Part shown: piece after piece, positions 50,302 to 58,706 of the stretch
How positions within the stretch are numbered: the first letter of the stretch is position 1
Layout: every line of letters starts with the position of its first letter
Source of the DNA: ZC4RG35 sp041747855
Lineage (GTDB): Bacteria > Actinomycetota > Acidimicrobiia > Spongiisociales > ZC4RG35
Assembly: GCA_041747855.1 (NCBI GenBank)
Contig: JBGTEJ010000048.1
Location: forward strand, 20,938 to 84,937
Reading direction: 5' to 3'
DNA length: 64,000 nucleotides
Translations under genes and position numbers: made by a program
Notes under the pieces: model-generated
Seen by the model: only the letters and a program-made list of their open reading frames with translations
The model's database searches: none
Told to the model about the DNA's origin: nothing

Positions 50302-51804
50302 TCACGGGTCGAGCGACTCATCACAGGTCGAATCGAGACCGGTCAGCCCGAGTGCGGCCCTGGCACCTTCCGGATCACGCATCAGGAACTGGGCATCGGC
50401 CTTGATCTGGGCGATGTCGAAGTAACGGATACTCGGGTTGGGTGCCGGGATCTCGTATGCCGACCGGGCGATGTTCAGGGTGGTGAAGTTCTCGGTTTTC
50501 AAGTTGGGTAGCAAGTCGACGAAGTCGACGAGTCTCTCCACAGGGATGTCAGTCTTCAGATTCGACTTGATCGCTTCGGAGACGGAGCCCAGGTTGAGCA
50601 GGATCGTCAGCGGATTGGTCTGTTCGACCAAAGCTGCAAGGACACATCGCTGACGTTGCATCCGGGCGAACTCGTGGGACTGCGATCGGATACGGGAGTA
50701 GGCGAGGGCATGGAAACCGTCGAGCTTCTGGGGTCCGGCGTCGATCACGACCGTGGTTCTGGTCGCTCCATGGTGATTGTCGGCAGTGTCGTAGTTCCGG
50801 TCGACGATACGACGGGGAACGTCGAGGGTGACACCGCCAAGAGCGTCGATCAGGTCGATGAAGCCGCCGACTGTGATCAGGGCGTAATAGTGGATCGGAA
50901 TTCCGAACAATTCTCCAAGGGCGGCTTTCACCGCATTCTCTCCCGGCGTCCCGGGGCCCGGATAGCGCTCTGGTCTGATGTCCTCGGCCCGACGGTAGAC
51001 ATGGCCGATCCAGTCCCAGTCGTCGAGGGTCCGGGGCACACCCATTCCCTCGGGCATCTCGAAGTTCGAAAGGAACCTGGGCACGGACAGGACTGCGACA
51101 TCGAAGGGAGGTGCCGGATTGATGCTGACAACGATCATCACATCGGTCCGGTGGCCCACGTATCGCCGGTCGTTGGGATCGAGTGTCTCCTGATTGGGGC
51201 GCATGTCCGAACCCAACAACGCCACATTGAGACGATCCAGACCATCCCAGATCCGTGGTGGCTGGGTGGTGGTAGTCGTGGGTGGAACTGTGGTCGTGGT
51301 CGGCCCGGTGACCGAGGTTGACACTGAGTTGGTGGTCGTCGTAGTCGTGTCAGCAGCGATCGGAGGTGTCGGTGCGAACACTGTGGTCAAGAGGTCATAC
51401 TGGGTCCAGGCCGTATATCCCACGACCAGATGTGGAGCGACGAGCAGCAGTGTCGCCCCGACCAGTAACGCACCTGCGGACATACTGGGACGTTCCGGGG
51501 GCGACGACCTGTATGCACTGGTCACGGCAAAGGCGCGATACCCCAGGAGGAGCAGATTCACCACCAGCACGATCAGCAGGGCCCGGGGGTCCAGCGAGAT
51601 TTTGATCAGGTCGAGTTGGGAGCCAGCGAGGAAGAAGAGCGATGCGACCACCACGACATCGACCACAAAGAGAACATATGCCATGCGGGTCCGAGAAACG
51701 TAGGCGTGCCCGAGACCCGGGATGACAGCCGAGAGAAGTGCGGCCAGAGACCCGCGCCAGCCAGACCTGGGATGATTGGGATCAGGGGAGGGCATCTCCG
51801 ACAT
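50302..51804 (-). CDS. LytR-CpsA-Psr (LCP) family ligase, copy 2
   Basis: 500 residues from ATG 51804. ATG 51825 is possible. It shares every feature of copy 1: SAVIPGLGHAYVS and about four helices, a TTTTT spacer, LNVALLGSDM, HRTDVMIVVSIN, LSVPRFLSNFEMP, GIPIHYYALITVGGFIDLIDALGGV and SRIRSQSHEFARMQRQRCVL. A duplication is likely, separated from copy 1 by about 100 bases. The divergent gene encodes a flippase-glycosyltransferase fusion, giving a set that could make, flip and attach one envelope glycan. Confidence 0.92.
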   Translation of the reverse strand: MSEMPSPDPNHPRSGWRGSLAALLSAVIPGLGHAYVSRTRMAYVLFVVDVVVVASLFFLAGSQLDLIKISLDPRALLIVLVVNLLLLGYRAFAVTSAYRSSPPERPSMSAGALLVGATLLLVAPHLVVGYTAWTQYDLLTTVFAPTPPIAADTTTTTTNSVSTSVTGPTTTTVPPTTTTTQPPRIWDGLDRLNVALLGSDMRPNQETLDPNDRRYVGHRTDVMIVVSINPAPPFDVAVLSVPRFLSNFEMPEGMGVPRTLDDWDWIGHVYRRAEDIRPERYPGPGTPGENAVKAALGELFGIPIHYYALITVGGFIDLIDALGGVTLDVPRRIVDRNYDTADNHHGATRTTVVIDAGPQKLDGFHALAYSRIRSQSHEFARMQRQRCVLAALVEQTNPLTILLNLGSVSEAIKSNLKTDIPVERLVDFVDLLPNLKTENFTTLNIARSAYEIPAPNPSIRYFDIAQIKADAQFLMRDPEGARAALGLTGLDSTCDESLDP

Positions 51805-51902
51805 TGATCCTACGACGTCGGTCATTTCACATAGGTTCCGGGGATGAAGTCGGGGAAAGACCTCCGCCACAAATAACCTGACCCGGCGACGTTCGACATC
51901 CG

Positions 51903-53804
51903 ATGAGTCAAGACCCAAGCAAGAACGACAAGAACGGCCGAGACGGCCCCCAAACCCGATATGCCAATCTCCGCAGCGATGGCACCGCCTACATCGTCGC
52001 GGGCAGCGCCATCGCCGGTTTGGCCGCCTATGCCTACCAGTTCCTCGGCGGGCAGACCCTCGGCACTCACGACTTCGCCCCGGTGTCCTTCCTGCTGTCG
52101 ATCCACTTCCTGGTGCTCATCGTGATCCTGATGCCCATCGAGCAGCTCGTGATCAGACGTCTCACCCTCGACCGGACCAGGATCGGGCTCCCCCGGTCCG
52201 TCTACTGGTTGGCCGCAGTCGTCACGGCGACTGCCACCCTGGTGGCAGCGTTGGGTGTCGAGCGATTCCTGAATGGTGATCACCGCTTCATCTTCTTCAC
52301 CACCCTCACCGTGGCCACCCACTTCCTGTTCGTCGTAGCCCGGGGCCACTTTGCAGGATGGCGAAGGTTCAGGGTGTATGGGACATCCTCTGCCCTGGCC
52401 TCGGTGGCGCGACTGGGGATAGCCCTCGTAATCACCCTCATTCGTCCTTCCGCGTCTGGCTTCGCCCTAGGCCTGATCCTCGGGCCTCTAGTGGTGGCTC
52501 TCTGGAAACCTTTCCGCCCGGTCGCCGTCGACCGGCCGGAACTAGACGCGGACGCCCGGGAGACCATTGATGATCGCGGTCTTCTCCGGGGACTGGTCCT
52601 TGCCGCCGCCTCCACACAGGCCCTCCTCCTCTCCGGCCCGGTAGTGGTCGGGCTGTTGGGCGGGAGTCCGACCGAGCAAAGCATCGCTTTTGCCGCCTTC
52701 ACCCTCGGCCGCGCTCCACTGGTGTTCGGCTACAACCTTCTCGCACGCGTCCTGCCTCCGTTCACTGAGATGGCCGCCCGCGGAGAACGCGACGAACTGA
52801 GGGCGTGGGCCCGGGGCATGGCCTGGGCGGCGGTCGGGTTGAGCGCTGTCGCCGGACTCATGGGGTGGTTCCTCGGACCTTGGGTTACGGCAGTGTTCGG
52901 AGAGGGCTTTCAGGCCACGAGCCTCGATTCGGCGGTCATCGCTGTGGGGGTGATCTTCGCCGGGGCAGGTCTCTTCGTCGGTCAGATCCTGGTAGCCAGG
53001 GGGCGGTCCGGCAGTCTCGCCCTCGCCTGGTTCGGCGGACTGGTCGGTGCGATCGCCATGATCGTCTCCAATCCCGCAGTCAACCCGATAACGCGGGTCG
53101 CCTTCGGATTCGTGACCGGCGCAGTGGTCTCGCTGGTAGGTCTCGTGGTCGGAGCGGTTACCACCAGCAAGGGGGAAGTGGGCATTCAGAGTGCATACGT
53201 GCTCTCGAAGCGAACCGTGGACATCGCGATTTCCCTGGTCGTCCTCGTCCTCTCCTTTCCTCTGGTCCTCCTGGTGGGAGTCGTCGTTCGTCTCACGTCA
53301 CCAGGACCGGTCTTCTTCAAGCAAAGACGTCTGGGTAAAGGGGGACGACCCTTTGGCCTCATCAAGATCAGGACGATGGAGGCAAACGCCGACGAAACCG
53401 TATTCGCCGAGCACCTGGCCAAACTCGAGGCGGCTAAACACTCTGACACCCCCAAGGCCATCCGAATCACCGACGATTACCGCATAACTCCTGTGGGTCG
53501 AATTCTGAGAAAGACGTCCATCGATGAGCTCCCCAACTTCTGGAACGTGCTGCGTGGGTCGATGTCACTCGTCGGGCCCCGACCCCTGGTCCCTGCCGAG
53601 GCCGAGCTCATCGGTCTGGACAATCCACGATTCGAGGTGAAGCCGGGGATCACGGGTCTGGCCCAGGTCTATGGTCGGGACACCATCACCCTCGATGAGC
53701 GGACTCGTCTCGACGAGGAGTATGTGAGGAATCGTTCACCGCGTATGGACACCCGAATCATGTTGAGGACCGTGAGAGCAATATTCACCGAGCCCGGGGA
53801 TTGA
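51903..53804 (+). CDS. fusion of Wzx/MATE-like flippase and bacterial sugar transferase (phosphoglycosyltransferase)
   Basis: 633 residues. The first about 425 have about 12 helices in a polysaccharide-flippase pattern (AYIVAGSAIAGLAAYAYQF, FAAFTLGRAPLVFGYNLLARVLPPF, AVGVIFAGAGLFVGQILVARG). From about 435 a monotopic PGT domain starts with KRTVDIAISLVVLVLSFPLV, LTSPGPVFFKQRRLGKGG, FGLIKIRTME, ILRKTSIDELPNFWNVLRG and SMSLVGPRPLVPAE, with the usual Asp-Glu active pair in IDELP. It would load a sugar phosphate on undecaprenyl phosphate and carry the lipid-linked product across. The fusion is unusual, and no frameshift is visible. Confidence 0.88.
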   Translation: MSQDPSKNDKNGRDGPQTRYANLRSDGTAYIVAGSAIAGLAAYAYQFLGGQTLGTHDFAPVSFLLSIHFLVLIVILMPIEQLVIRRLTLDRTRIGLPRSVYWLAAVVTATATLVAALGVERFLNGDHRFIFFTTLTVATHFLFVVARGHFAGWRRFRVYGTSSALASVARLGIALVITLIRPSASGFALGLILGPLVVALWKPFRPVAVDRPELDADARETIDDRGLLRGLVLAAASTQALLLSGPVVVGLLGGSPTEQSIAFAAFTLGRAPLVFGYNLLARVLPPFTEMAARGERDELRAWARGMAWAAVGLSAVAGLMGWFLGPWVTAVFGEGFQATSLDSAVIAVGVIFAGAGLFVGQILVARGRSGSLALAWFGGLVGAIAMIVSNPAVNPITRVAFGFVTGAVVSLVGLVVGAVTTSKGEVGIQSAYVLSKRTVDIAISLVVLVLSFPLVLLVGVVVRLTSPGPVFFKQRRLGKGGRPFGLIKIRTMEANADETVFAEHLAKLEAAKHSDTPKAIRITDDYRITPVGRILRKTSIDELPNFWNVLRGSMSLVGPRPLVPAEAELIGLDNPRFEVKPGITGLAQVYGRDTITLDERTRLDEEYVRNRSPRMDTRIMLRTVRAIFTEPGD

Positions 53805-53840
53805 CGTCTACTCTCGTCGCCAGCGACCGGAGGGGTTGTT

Positions 53841-54068
53841 TTGGAACTGATATTCGTGCCTTTCTTCATCCTGGCCTTCGCCATTGGAATCGGCTTCTTC
53901 GTCTTCTGGATCTGGGCATTCATCCAGGTCCTCCAGCACAGTGACGAGCAAGGCTACAGAAACGGGAACCAGCTGATCTGGGTGTTGGTCCTCCTCTTCC
54001 TGACCGGTCTGGGGGCGATCCTCTACTACTTCCTCGAGCATCAACCGCGGGGCCGTTCAGACGGCTGA
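53841..54068 (+). CDS. PLDc_N-like small membrane protein
   Basis: 75 residues from TTG 53841, with GGAGGGG six bases upstream. Two helices (FVPFFILAFAIGIGFFVFWIW and QLIWVLVLLFLTGLGAILYYFL) and a short basic tail match the PLDc_N (phospholipase D/cardiolipin synthase N-terminal) module as a stand-alone protein. Its role is not known. Its 3' end overlaps the convergent znuB-like gene by 12 bases. It probably shares the transcript of the flippase-PGT fusion 36 bases before. Confidence 0.8.
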   Translation: MELIFVPFFILAFAIGIGFFVFWIWAFIQVLQHSDEQGYRNGNQLIWVLVLLFLTGLGAILYYFLEHQPRGRSDG

Positions 54069-54893
54069 CACCGGGCGGGTCCGATCAAACAGGGCCCGAA
54101 GCGTCAGGACCAGGAAGAACAGGATGATGGGGATGAGGGCCATGGTTGCGGAGCCCGCCGTCCCGACGTGATAGCTGACCACCAGACCCACAACGACGGA
54201 CCCGACCCCAATGAGAGCGGCCATCAGCATTATCACCGGCACCCTTCGCACCAGTAACGCCGCCGTTGCCGGAGGGCCGACCAGGAACCCGAACACAAGC
54301 AGTGTTCCCACCGTCTGAAAGGACCCCACGATCACCAAAGTGATCAACGCAAGCATCGCAAAGTGAGCGAACCTCGGGCGCAGTCCCAGCAATCGAGCTT
54401 TCTGCTCATTGAACGAGAGGACCAGGAAGGACCTGTGGAGCAGCAAGGTTGCGACGAGCGAGACGGCTGCGACCGCGGAGAGGACCAACAAGTCAGAACT
54501 GGAGACGCCCAGCACATCACCGAAGAGAATTGCGGTCAAGCTGCCTGAGTACGAAGCGGTGGTTGAGATGAGGATCACTCCCAGGGCAAGCATCCCCACA
54601 AACAGGAGTCCGATGCCGGTGTCTTCAGAGAAAGTGGTCTGTCGGTGGACCAGGTTGATTCCTGCGATCATCACGAGAGCGGCTATCGCCGCTCCGAGCA
54701 GCACGTTGAAGTCGAAGATCACGGCAAGCGCTATCCCCGGAATGACCCCGTGAACCAGGGCGTCCCCGAGGAAGGTCATGCCCCGTATGACGACCCATGT
54801 GCCGACCAAGGCGAGGGCAACGGCAGCGAGGGCGCCGCCGAGCAAGGCCCTCTGCTGAAATGCATATTGGAACGGTTCGATGATCCATTCCAT
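54057..54893 (-). CDS. metal (zinc) ABC transporter permease, ZnuB/AztB type
   Basis: 278 residues with about eight helices. ABC-3 family features are GTWVVIRGMTFLGDALVHGVIPGIALAVIF, FSEDTGIGLLFVGMLALGVILIS and LGLRPRFAHFAMLALITLVIVGSFQTVGTLLVFGFLVGPPATAALLVRR. It forms the membrane channel for zinc uptake with the substrate-binding protein and the ATPase nearby. ATG 54893 lies ten bases after the stop of the binding protein gene, and both are read from the Zur-controlled divergent promoter region. Confidence 0.93.
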   Translation of the reverse strand: MEWIIEPFQYAFQQRALLGGALAAVALALVGTWVVIRGMTFLGDALVHGVIPGIALAVIFDFNVLLGAAIAALVMIAGINLVHRQTTFSEDTGIGLLFVGMLALGVILISTTASYSGSLTAILFGDVLGVSSSDLLVLSAVAAVSLVATLLLHRSFLVLSFNEQKARLLGLRPRFAHFAMLALITLVIVGSFQTVGTLLVFGFLVGPPATAALLVRRVPVIMLMAALIGVGSVVVGLVVSYHVGTAGSATMALIPIILFFLVLTLRALFDRTRPVSAV

Positions 54894-54903
54894 GGCCGAG
54901 ACG

Positions 54904-55881
54904 CTACCCGCTTCCTGTCATTGCCCCGGCTATCCGTCGGGCATTGTCGAGCAACATGCCGATCAGAGTGCCCGCTTCTGAACCCGGTTCACCAAGGGAC
55001 TCGGTGTGGAGGGTGACCACTTCGACCTGGGCCCCGACCTCCTCTGCCACCACCCGGGCGATTGCGTCGGGGCTGGATGTCTCGACAAAAATGGCCTTGA
55101 CCCCCTCGTGACGTATGGCTTCTATCAGATCTGCGAGATCTGCAGCACTTGGAGATCCGAGTGTTGTGCCACCGGGGATCACGGTCCCCACGACTTCCCA
55201 CCCATAGCGATCGGCGAAGTAGCCGAACACATCGTGATTGGTCACCATCTGCCGATCCGAAGGTGGCACCGCGTCCAGGATCGACTCGATCTCACCATGA
55301 GCTGACATCAGTTCCGTGGCATAGGCTTCCGCCCTCCCAGCCCAGTCGATACCGGGAGCGACCAGGGCAAGCTCGGCGGCGATCAGCCGCGCTGCGTCGG
55401 CCATGCGGACGGGGTCCATCCACACATGGGGGTCGTAGCCCTGTTCATCATCATCGTGATGGTCATCATCATCCTCGTCATCGTGATGGTCATCATCATC
55501 GTCGTGATGGTCATGCCCAGGACCGTCGAATCGGATCGGCTCGAGCAACGGTGCTATCTCTAGTACCCGCACTCCATCCCCGACCGCGGTGGCGAGGACT
55601 CCAACGAGACCCTCTTCGAGACCGAGACCGTTGACGATGACCAGGTCAGCGGCATTGATACGGGCCACCTGAGCGGAAGAAGCTTGAAAGTCGTGGGAAT
55701 CGGCTCCGATCGGCATCAAGACCTCGACCGAGGCATTCTCGCCAACGATGTTGGAGACCACATCCCCGAGGATGTTTGTGGTGACCACGATCTGGAGCTT
55801 CTCGGTCGTGTCGTTGGCTTGATCGCAGGCCACCAACATCAGCGACATCGCGACGGCCAGAATGGTCAAACGATGTTTCAT
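54904..55881 (-). CDS. zinc ABC transporter substrate-binding protein, ZnuA type
   Basis: 325 residues. The signal peptide ends in LMLVACDQ, a lipobox, so this is a lipoprotein. Zinc ligands are His in GADSHDFQASS, His in GYDPHVWMDPVRM, His in TNHDVFGYFADRYG and Asp/Glu near VETSSPDA. Between the first two lies the long His/Asp loop (about 128-152, HDHHDDDDDHHDDEDDDDHH in part) typical of ZnuA and thought to gather or sense zinc. The coding DNA there is a GAT/CAT-rich simple repeat. ATG 55881 is preceded by GAGGAAG. Confidence 0.93.
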   Translation of the reverse strand: MKHRLTILAVAMSLMLVACDQANDTTEKLQIVVTTNILGDVVSNIVGENASVEVLMPIGADSHDFQASSAQVARINAADLVIVNGLGLEEGLVGVLATAVGDGVRVLEIAPLLEPIRFDGPGHDHHDDDDDHHDDEDDDDHHDDDEQGYDPHVWMDPVRMADAARLIAAELALVAPGIDWAGRAEAYATELMSAHGEIESILDAVPPSDRQMVTNHDVFGYFADRYGWEVVGTVIPGGTTLGSPSAADLADLIEAIRHEGVKAIFVETSSPDAIARVVAEEVGAQVEVVTLHTESLGEPGSEAGTLIGMLLDNARRIAGAMTGSG

Positions 55882-55920
55882 TTGCTTCCTCTCAGTTTCT
55901 TTTCTATAATGAGAATCATT
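55882..55920. promoter_or_regulatory. Zur-type promoter/operator between znuA and the Fur-family gene
   Basis: For the plus-strand regulator TTGCTT (55882-55887) and TATAAT (55905-55910) are 17 bases apart. Overlapping the -10 is a perfect palindrome AATGA-GAA-TCATT (55908-55920), close to the Fur/Zur box. Binding there would block the regulator's own promoter and probably also the divergent zinc import operon. Confidence 0.7.
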
Positions 55921-55949
55921 CCTAATTACACTACAGGTCGCCGATTCCT

Positions 55950-56387
55950 ATGACAAACACCACCCTGGACAGGGAAATCGAGCAGCGTCTGGCGGATCGC
56001 GGGGTCAGGTACACGAGAGGCCGGAAGGCGGTCACTTCCGCCCTGGCCCGTGCCGACGGCCCCCTCTCGGCAGCGGAGCTCCACGAGCTGATCCGGCCTT
56101 CGGTGCCCCTATCGTCCCTTTACCGCTCGCTGGCGGTATTGGAGGAAGTAGGAGTGCTGATCCCCCACTTCGGCCAGGCGGTGTCCAGATACGAGCTCGC
56201 CGAGTGGCTGGCGGGTCATCATCATCATCTGGTTTGCCTGGAGTGCGGCACCGTCGACGACGTCGAACTCCCTGAGCACCTGGAGAAGCGGATCACCGCC
56301 CTGGTTGAGGAGATCGGATCGATGACCACTTTCTCCCCCTCAGACCACTCGCTCGAGATCGAAGGAACTTGCGGGAGACACGGGTGA
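55950..56387 (+). CDS. zur: Fur family regulator, probable zinc uptake regulator
   Basis: 145 residues. The winged helix includes RYTRGRKAVTSALARADGPLSAAELHELI and SSLYRSLAVLEEVGVL. The metal part has the HHHHLVCLECG segment and TTFSPSDHSLEIEGTC. The second CxxC of the structural zinc site is reduced to one Cys followed by G-R-H (C-x2-H). The gene overlaps the ABC ATPase gene by four bases and diverges from znuA-znuB, so zinc is the natural signal. Mn or Fe cannot be excluded from sequence alone. Confidence 0.85.
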   Translation: MTNTTLDREIEQRLADRGVRYTRGRKAVTSALARADGPLSAAELHELIRPSVPLSSLYRSLAVLEEVGVLIPHFGQAVSRYELAEWLAGHHHHLVCLECGTVDDVELPEHLEKRITALVEEIGSMTTFSPSDHSLEIEGTCGRHG

Positions 56388-57193
56388 AAGCGGTGACCGC
56401 CACAGACCTGGTGATGGCCTACGGACCCAAGGTTGTGGTCGCCCAATCCGACTTCCACATCCCTTTCGGTCAGATCACCGCCGTGATCGGTCCCAACGGT
56501 TCGGGGAAGTCCACTCTTCTCAACGCCATCGCCGGTCTGTTGGCTCCTGTGGCGGGCGAGATCCAGATCTCAGGCGACCGACGTCGGATCGCTTATGTGA
56601 TGCAATCAACGAAGGTGAGTGATGCCCTACCCATCTCGGTCCGCGAGGTTGTGACCATGGGGCGGTACGCCACCACCGGCCCCCACCGCCGACTCACCGC
56701 CATTGACCGCGAGGCGGTTGACCGGGCGATGGAGCGCCTCGGGATCACGGCCATCGCCGATGAGCACCTCTCGAAGCTCTCCGGCGGACAACGACAGCGG
56801 GCCTTCGTGGCCCAGGGCCTGGCCCAAGACCACCAAATCCTCCTACTCGACGAGCCGTTGACCGGTATCGACGTGACTACCGCCCTGGCCATCGACCAAG
56901 TGATCCACGAAGAAGTCGAAGAAGGGTGCGCCGTTGTGCTCAGCACACACGACCTGTCGGAGGCCTTCGCCGCTGACCACGTCATCCTCGTCTCGGGACG
57001 GGTCGTCGCCTCCGGAGCACCCGCCGATGTCCTGACCACAGGCAATCTGCGTCAGGCATACGGCTCGGCTCTGCTCCACGTCGAAGAGGGACGGGTGTTT
57101 CTCGACGATGCCGCCCACATGCCCACAGATACGGTCCATACCCATCAGGATCGGGTGATTCACACCGAGTCAGACCCCTCCGAGCTTCATTGA
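56384..57193 (+). CDS. zinc ABC transporter ATP-binding protein, ZnuC type
   Basis: 269 residues from GTG 56384, which overlaps the regulator's stop (GTGA). Walker A is GPNGSGKST (about 36-44), the signature LSGGQRQRAFVAQGL, Walker B ILLLDEPLTGID, and the switch His is in VVLSTHDLSEA. It energises ZnuB for zinc import. The C-terminus is His-rich (HMPTDTVHTHQDRVIH), a common extra in zinc ATPases. The end overlaps the convergent cobalt ATPase gene by seven bases. Confidence 0.93.
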   Translation: MKAVTATDLVMAYGPKVVVAQSDFHIPFGQITAVIGPNGSGKSTLLNAIAGLLAPVAGEIQISGDRRRIAYVMQSTKVSDALPISVREVVTMGRYATTGPHRRLTAIDREAVDRAMERLGITAIADEHLSKLSGGQRQRAFVAQGLAQDHQILLLDEPLTGIDVTTALAIDQVIHEEVEEGCAVVLSTHDLSEAFAADHVILVSGRVVASGAPADVLTTGNLRQAYGSALLHVEEGRVFLDDAAHMPTDTVHTHQDRVIHTESDPSELH

Positions 57194-57936
57194 TCGAGAG
57201 GATCCGCCATCTCGAACCCGAAGGGGGTCTCGAGACGATGACGGGCGAGCAGGTCCGGATCGCTGAGTAAGCCGCGTGTCGAAGTGTCAGCGACTACGCG
57301 GCCACCGTCCATGATCACCGATCGGGGACACAGTTCGAGAGCGAGGGGAAGGTCGTGGGTGATCACGATCAGGGTCACCTCCAGACCGGCCAAGGTCGAG
57401 ATGAGTTCCCGACGTCCGGCCGGGTCCAGCCCGGAACCGGGCTCGTCAAGAACTACCACCTCCGGTTCCATTGCCAGGACCGTCGCTATCGCGGCCAGAC
57501 GCTTCTCCCCACCACTCAGATGATGGGGAACCCTCGAAGAGAGGTTGGCGGCACCGACCATTCCCAGGGCAAGCTCCACCTTCTCGTCGAGGTGCTCTCC
57601 CTTCAAACCCAGATTGGCCGGCCCAAATGCGACGTCCTCCCCGACGGTCGGCATGAACAACTGGTCATTCGGGTCCTGGAACACCATGCCCACCCGACGC
57701 CGAATCGAGGCCAGCGTGTGGTCATCGACCTCGACCCCGCCGACGACCACCTTTCCGGCGTGGGGCCGATAGATGCCGTTCAGGTGGAGTGCCAGGGTTG
57801 TCTTGCCTGCACCGTTGGGCCCGAGCAGCGCCACTCTCTCCCCCGCAGCAATGCTCAGGTCGACACCGGCTAGTGCATGACGCCCGTCGGGGTAGAAGAA
57901 CTCGAGACCGGTGACTTCGAGTGCCGGAAAGGTCAT
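57187..57936 (-). CDS. cbiO: cobalt/nickel ECF transporter ATPase
   Basis: 249 residues from ATG 57936, overlapping the stop of cbiQ (ATGA). Walker A GPNGAGKTT (about 40-48), Q-loop VFQDPNDQLFMPTVGEDVAFGP, signature HLSGGEKRLAAIA and Walker B VVLDEPGSGLD are intact. The Q-loop followed by DPxxQ(L)F is characteristic of EcfA/CbiO ATPases. It powers CbiMNQ. The 3' end overlaps the zinc ATPase gene convergently. Confidence 0.93.
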   Translation of the reverse strand: MTFPALEVTGLEFFYPDGRHALAGVDLSIAAGERVALLGPNGAGKTTLALHLNGIYRPHAGKVVVGGVEVDDHTLASIRRRVGMVFQDPNDQLFMPTVGEDVAFGPANLGLKGEHLDEKVELALGMVGAANLSSRVPHHLSGGEKRLAAIATVLAMEPEVVVLDEPGSGLDPAGRRELISTLAGLEVTLIVITHDLPLALELCPRSVIMDGGRVVADTSTRGLLSDPDLLARHRLETPFGFEMADPLDQ

Positions 57937-58706
57937 CCGACTACCAGCGCAACGGTCGCCGCGATGGCCGCCATGAGCGGGAGGCCCAGCGCCTTGGCCC
58001 AATCGAGCCCGCTCAGCCGCACATCACTCAATACCGGCATCGTTCCGTCGTAACCACGGGAGACCATGGCCGAGTGCACCCGCTCTCCCCTCTCGTAAGA
58101 CCTGATGAAGAGTGATCCCGCCCCGGTTGCGATCGGGCGGACGTGCCCCATCCAGCGAGGTTCGTATGCCCGCGACGCCATCGCCTGTCGCATCCGTTGG
58201 ACTTCGTCAACGATCAACTCCAGGTAGCGGATCATGAACCCGGCGATGGTGACCACGATCACCGGCACTTTCAGTTTCGCCAGGCCACGCAGGATCCCGG
58301 GAACCTCCGTGGTCGCCACGAGGAGGATGCTGGCGGTCGCCCCGAGCGTCGCCTTGGCCACGATGCCCCAAGCCGCCCAGGCTCCGTCGACCGACACCGT
58401 GAACCACAGGAAGTCGATCCGTTCCCCCGATCCGATGAAGGGGATGAAGAAGGCAAACAGGATGAACGGAAGGATGCCCGCAAGTCTCAGCGTCAGAAAT
58501 CGGAGCGGGATCCGACTCAACCACAGCACGCCGACCGCGATGGTCGTGTACAAAGCGAACGCCCAGACCGCCTGACCTGGAGTGACGGCCACGGATAGCA
58601 CGAAAAGGAGGACTGCCGCCACCTTGGTCTCCGGGGCGAGATCGTGGATCGGACTGTGTTCGTGGACATAGAGGGCGTGAGCGTGGCCGACACCCATGTG
58701 GGTCAC
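57933..58706 (-). CDS. cbiQ: cobalt/nickel ECF transporter transmembrane T component
   Basis: 257 residues from GTG 58706 (a GTGA overlap with the CbiM stop); ATG three codons on is possible. Helices include AAVLLFVLSVAVTPG and VPVIVVTIAGFMIRYLELIVDEVQRMRQAMASRAYEPR, which contains the coupling A-R-G/A-x motif region, and the second one is ERVHSAMVSRGYDG (the ARG motif that contacts CbiO). It couples ATP hydrolysis to the metal-binding CbiM. A His-rich N-terminus (HMGVGHAHALYVHEH) may bind metal. Confidence 0.9.
   Translation of the reverse strand: MTHMGVGHAHALYVHEHSPIHDLAPETKVAAVLLFVLSVAVTPGQAVWAFALYTTIAVGVLWLSRIPLRFLTLRLAGILPFILFAFFIPFIGSGERIDFLWFTVSVDGAWAAWGIVAKATLGATASILLVATTEVPGILRGLAKLKVPVIVVTIAGFMIRYLELIVDEVQRMRQAMASRAYEPRWMGHVRPIATGAGSLFIRSYERGERVHSAMVSRGYDGTMPVLSDVRLSGLDWAKALGLPLMAAIAATVALVVG

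Noticed and set aside
55425..55525. Short regular repeats resembling a CRISPR-like array
   Set aside because: They are in-frame codons for a His/Asp-rich loop of the ZnuA-type protein, with no spacers and no cas genes.
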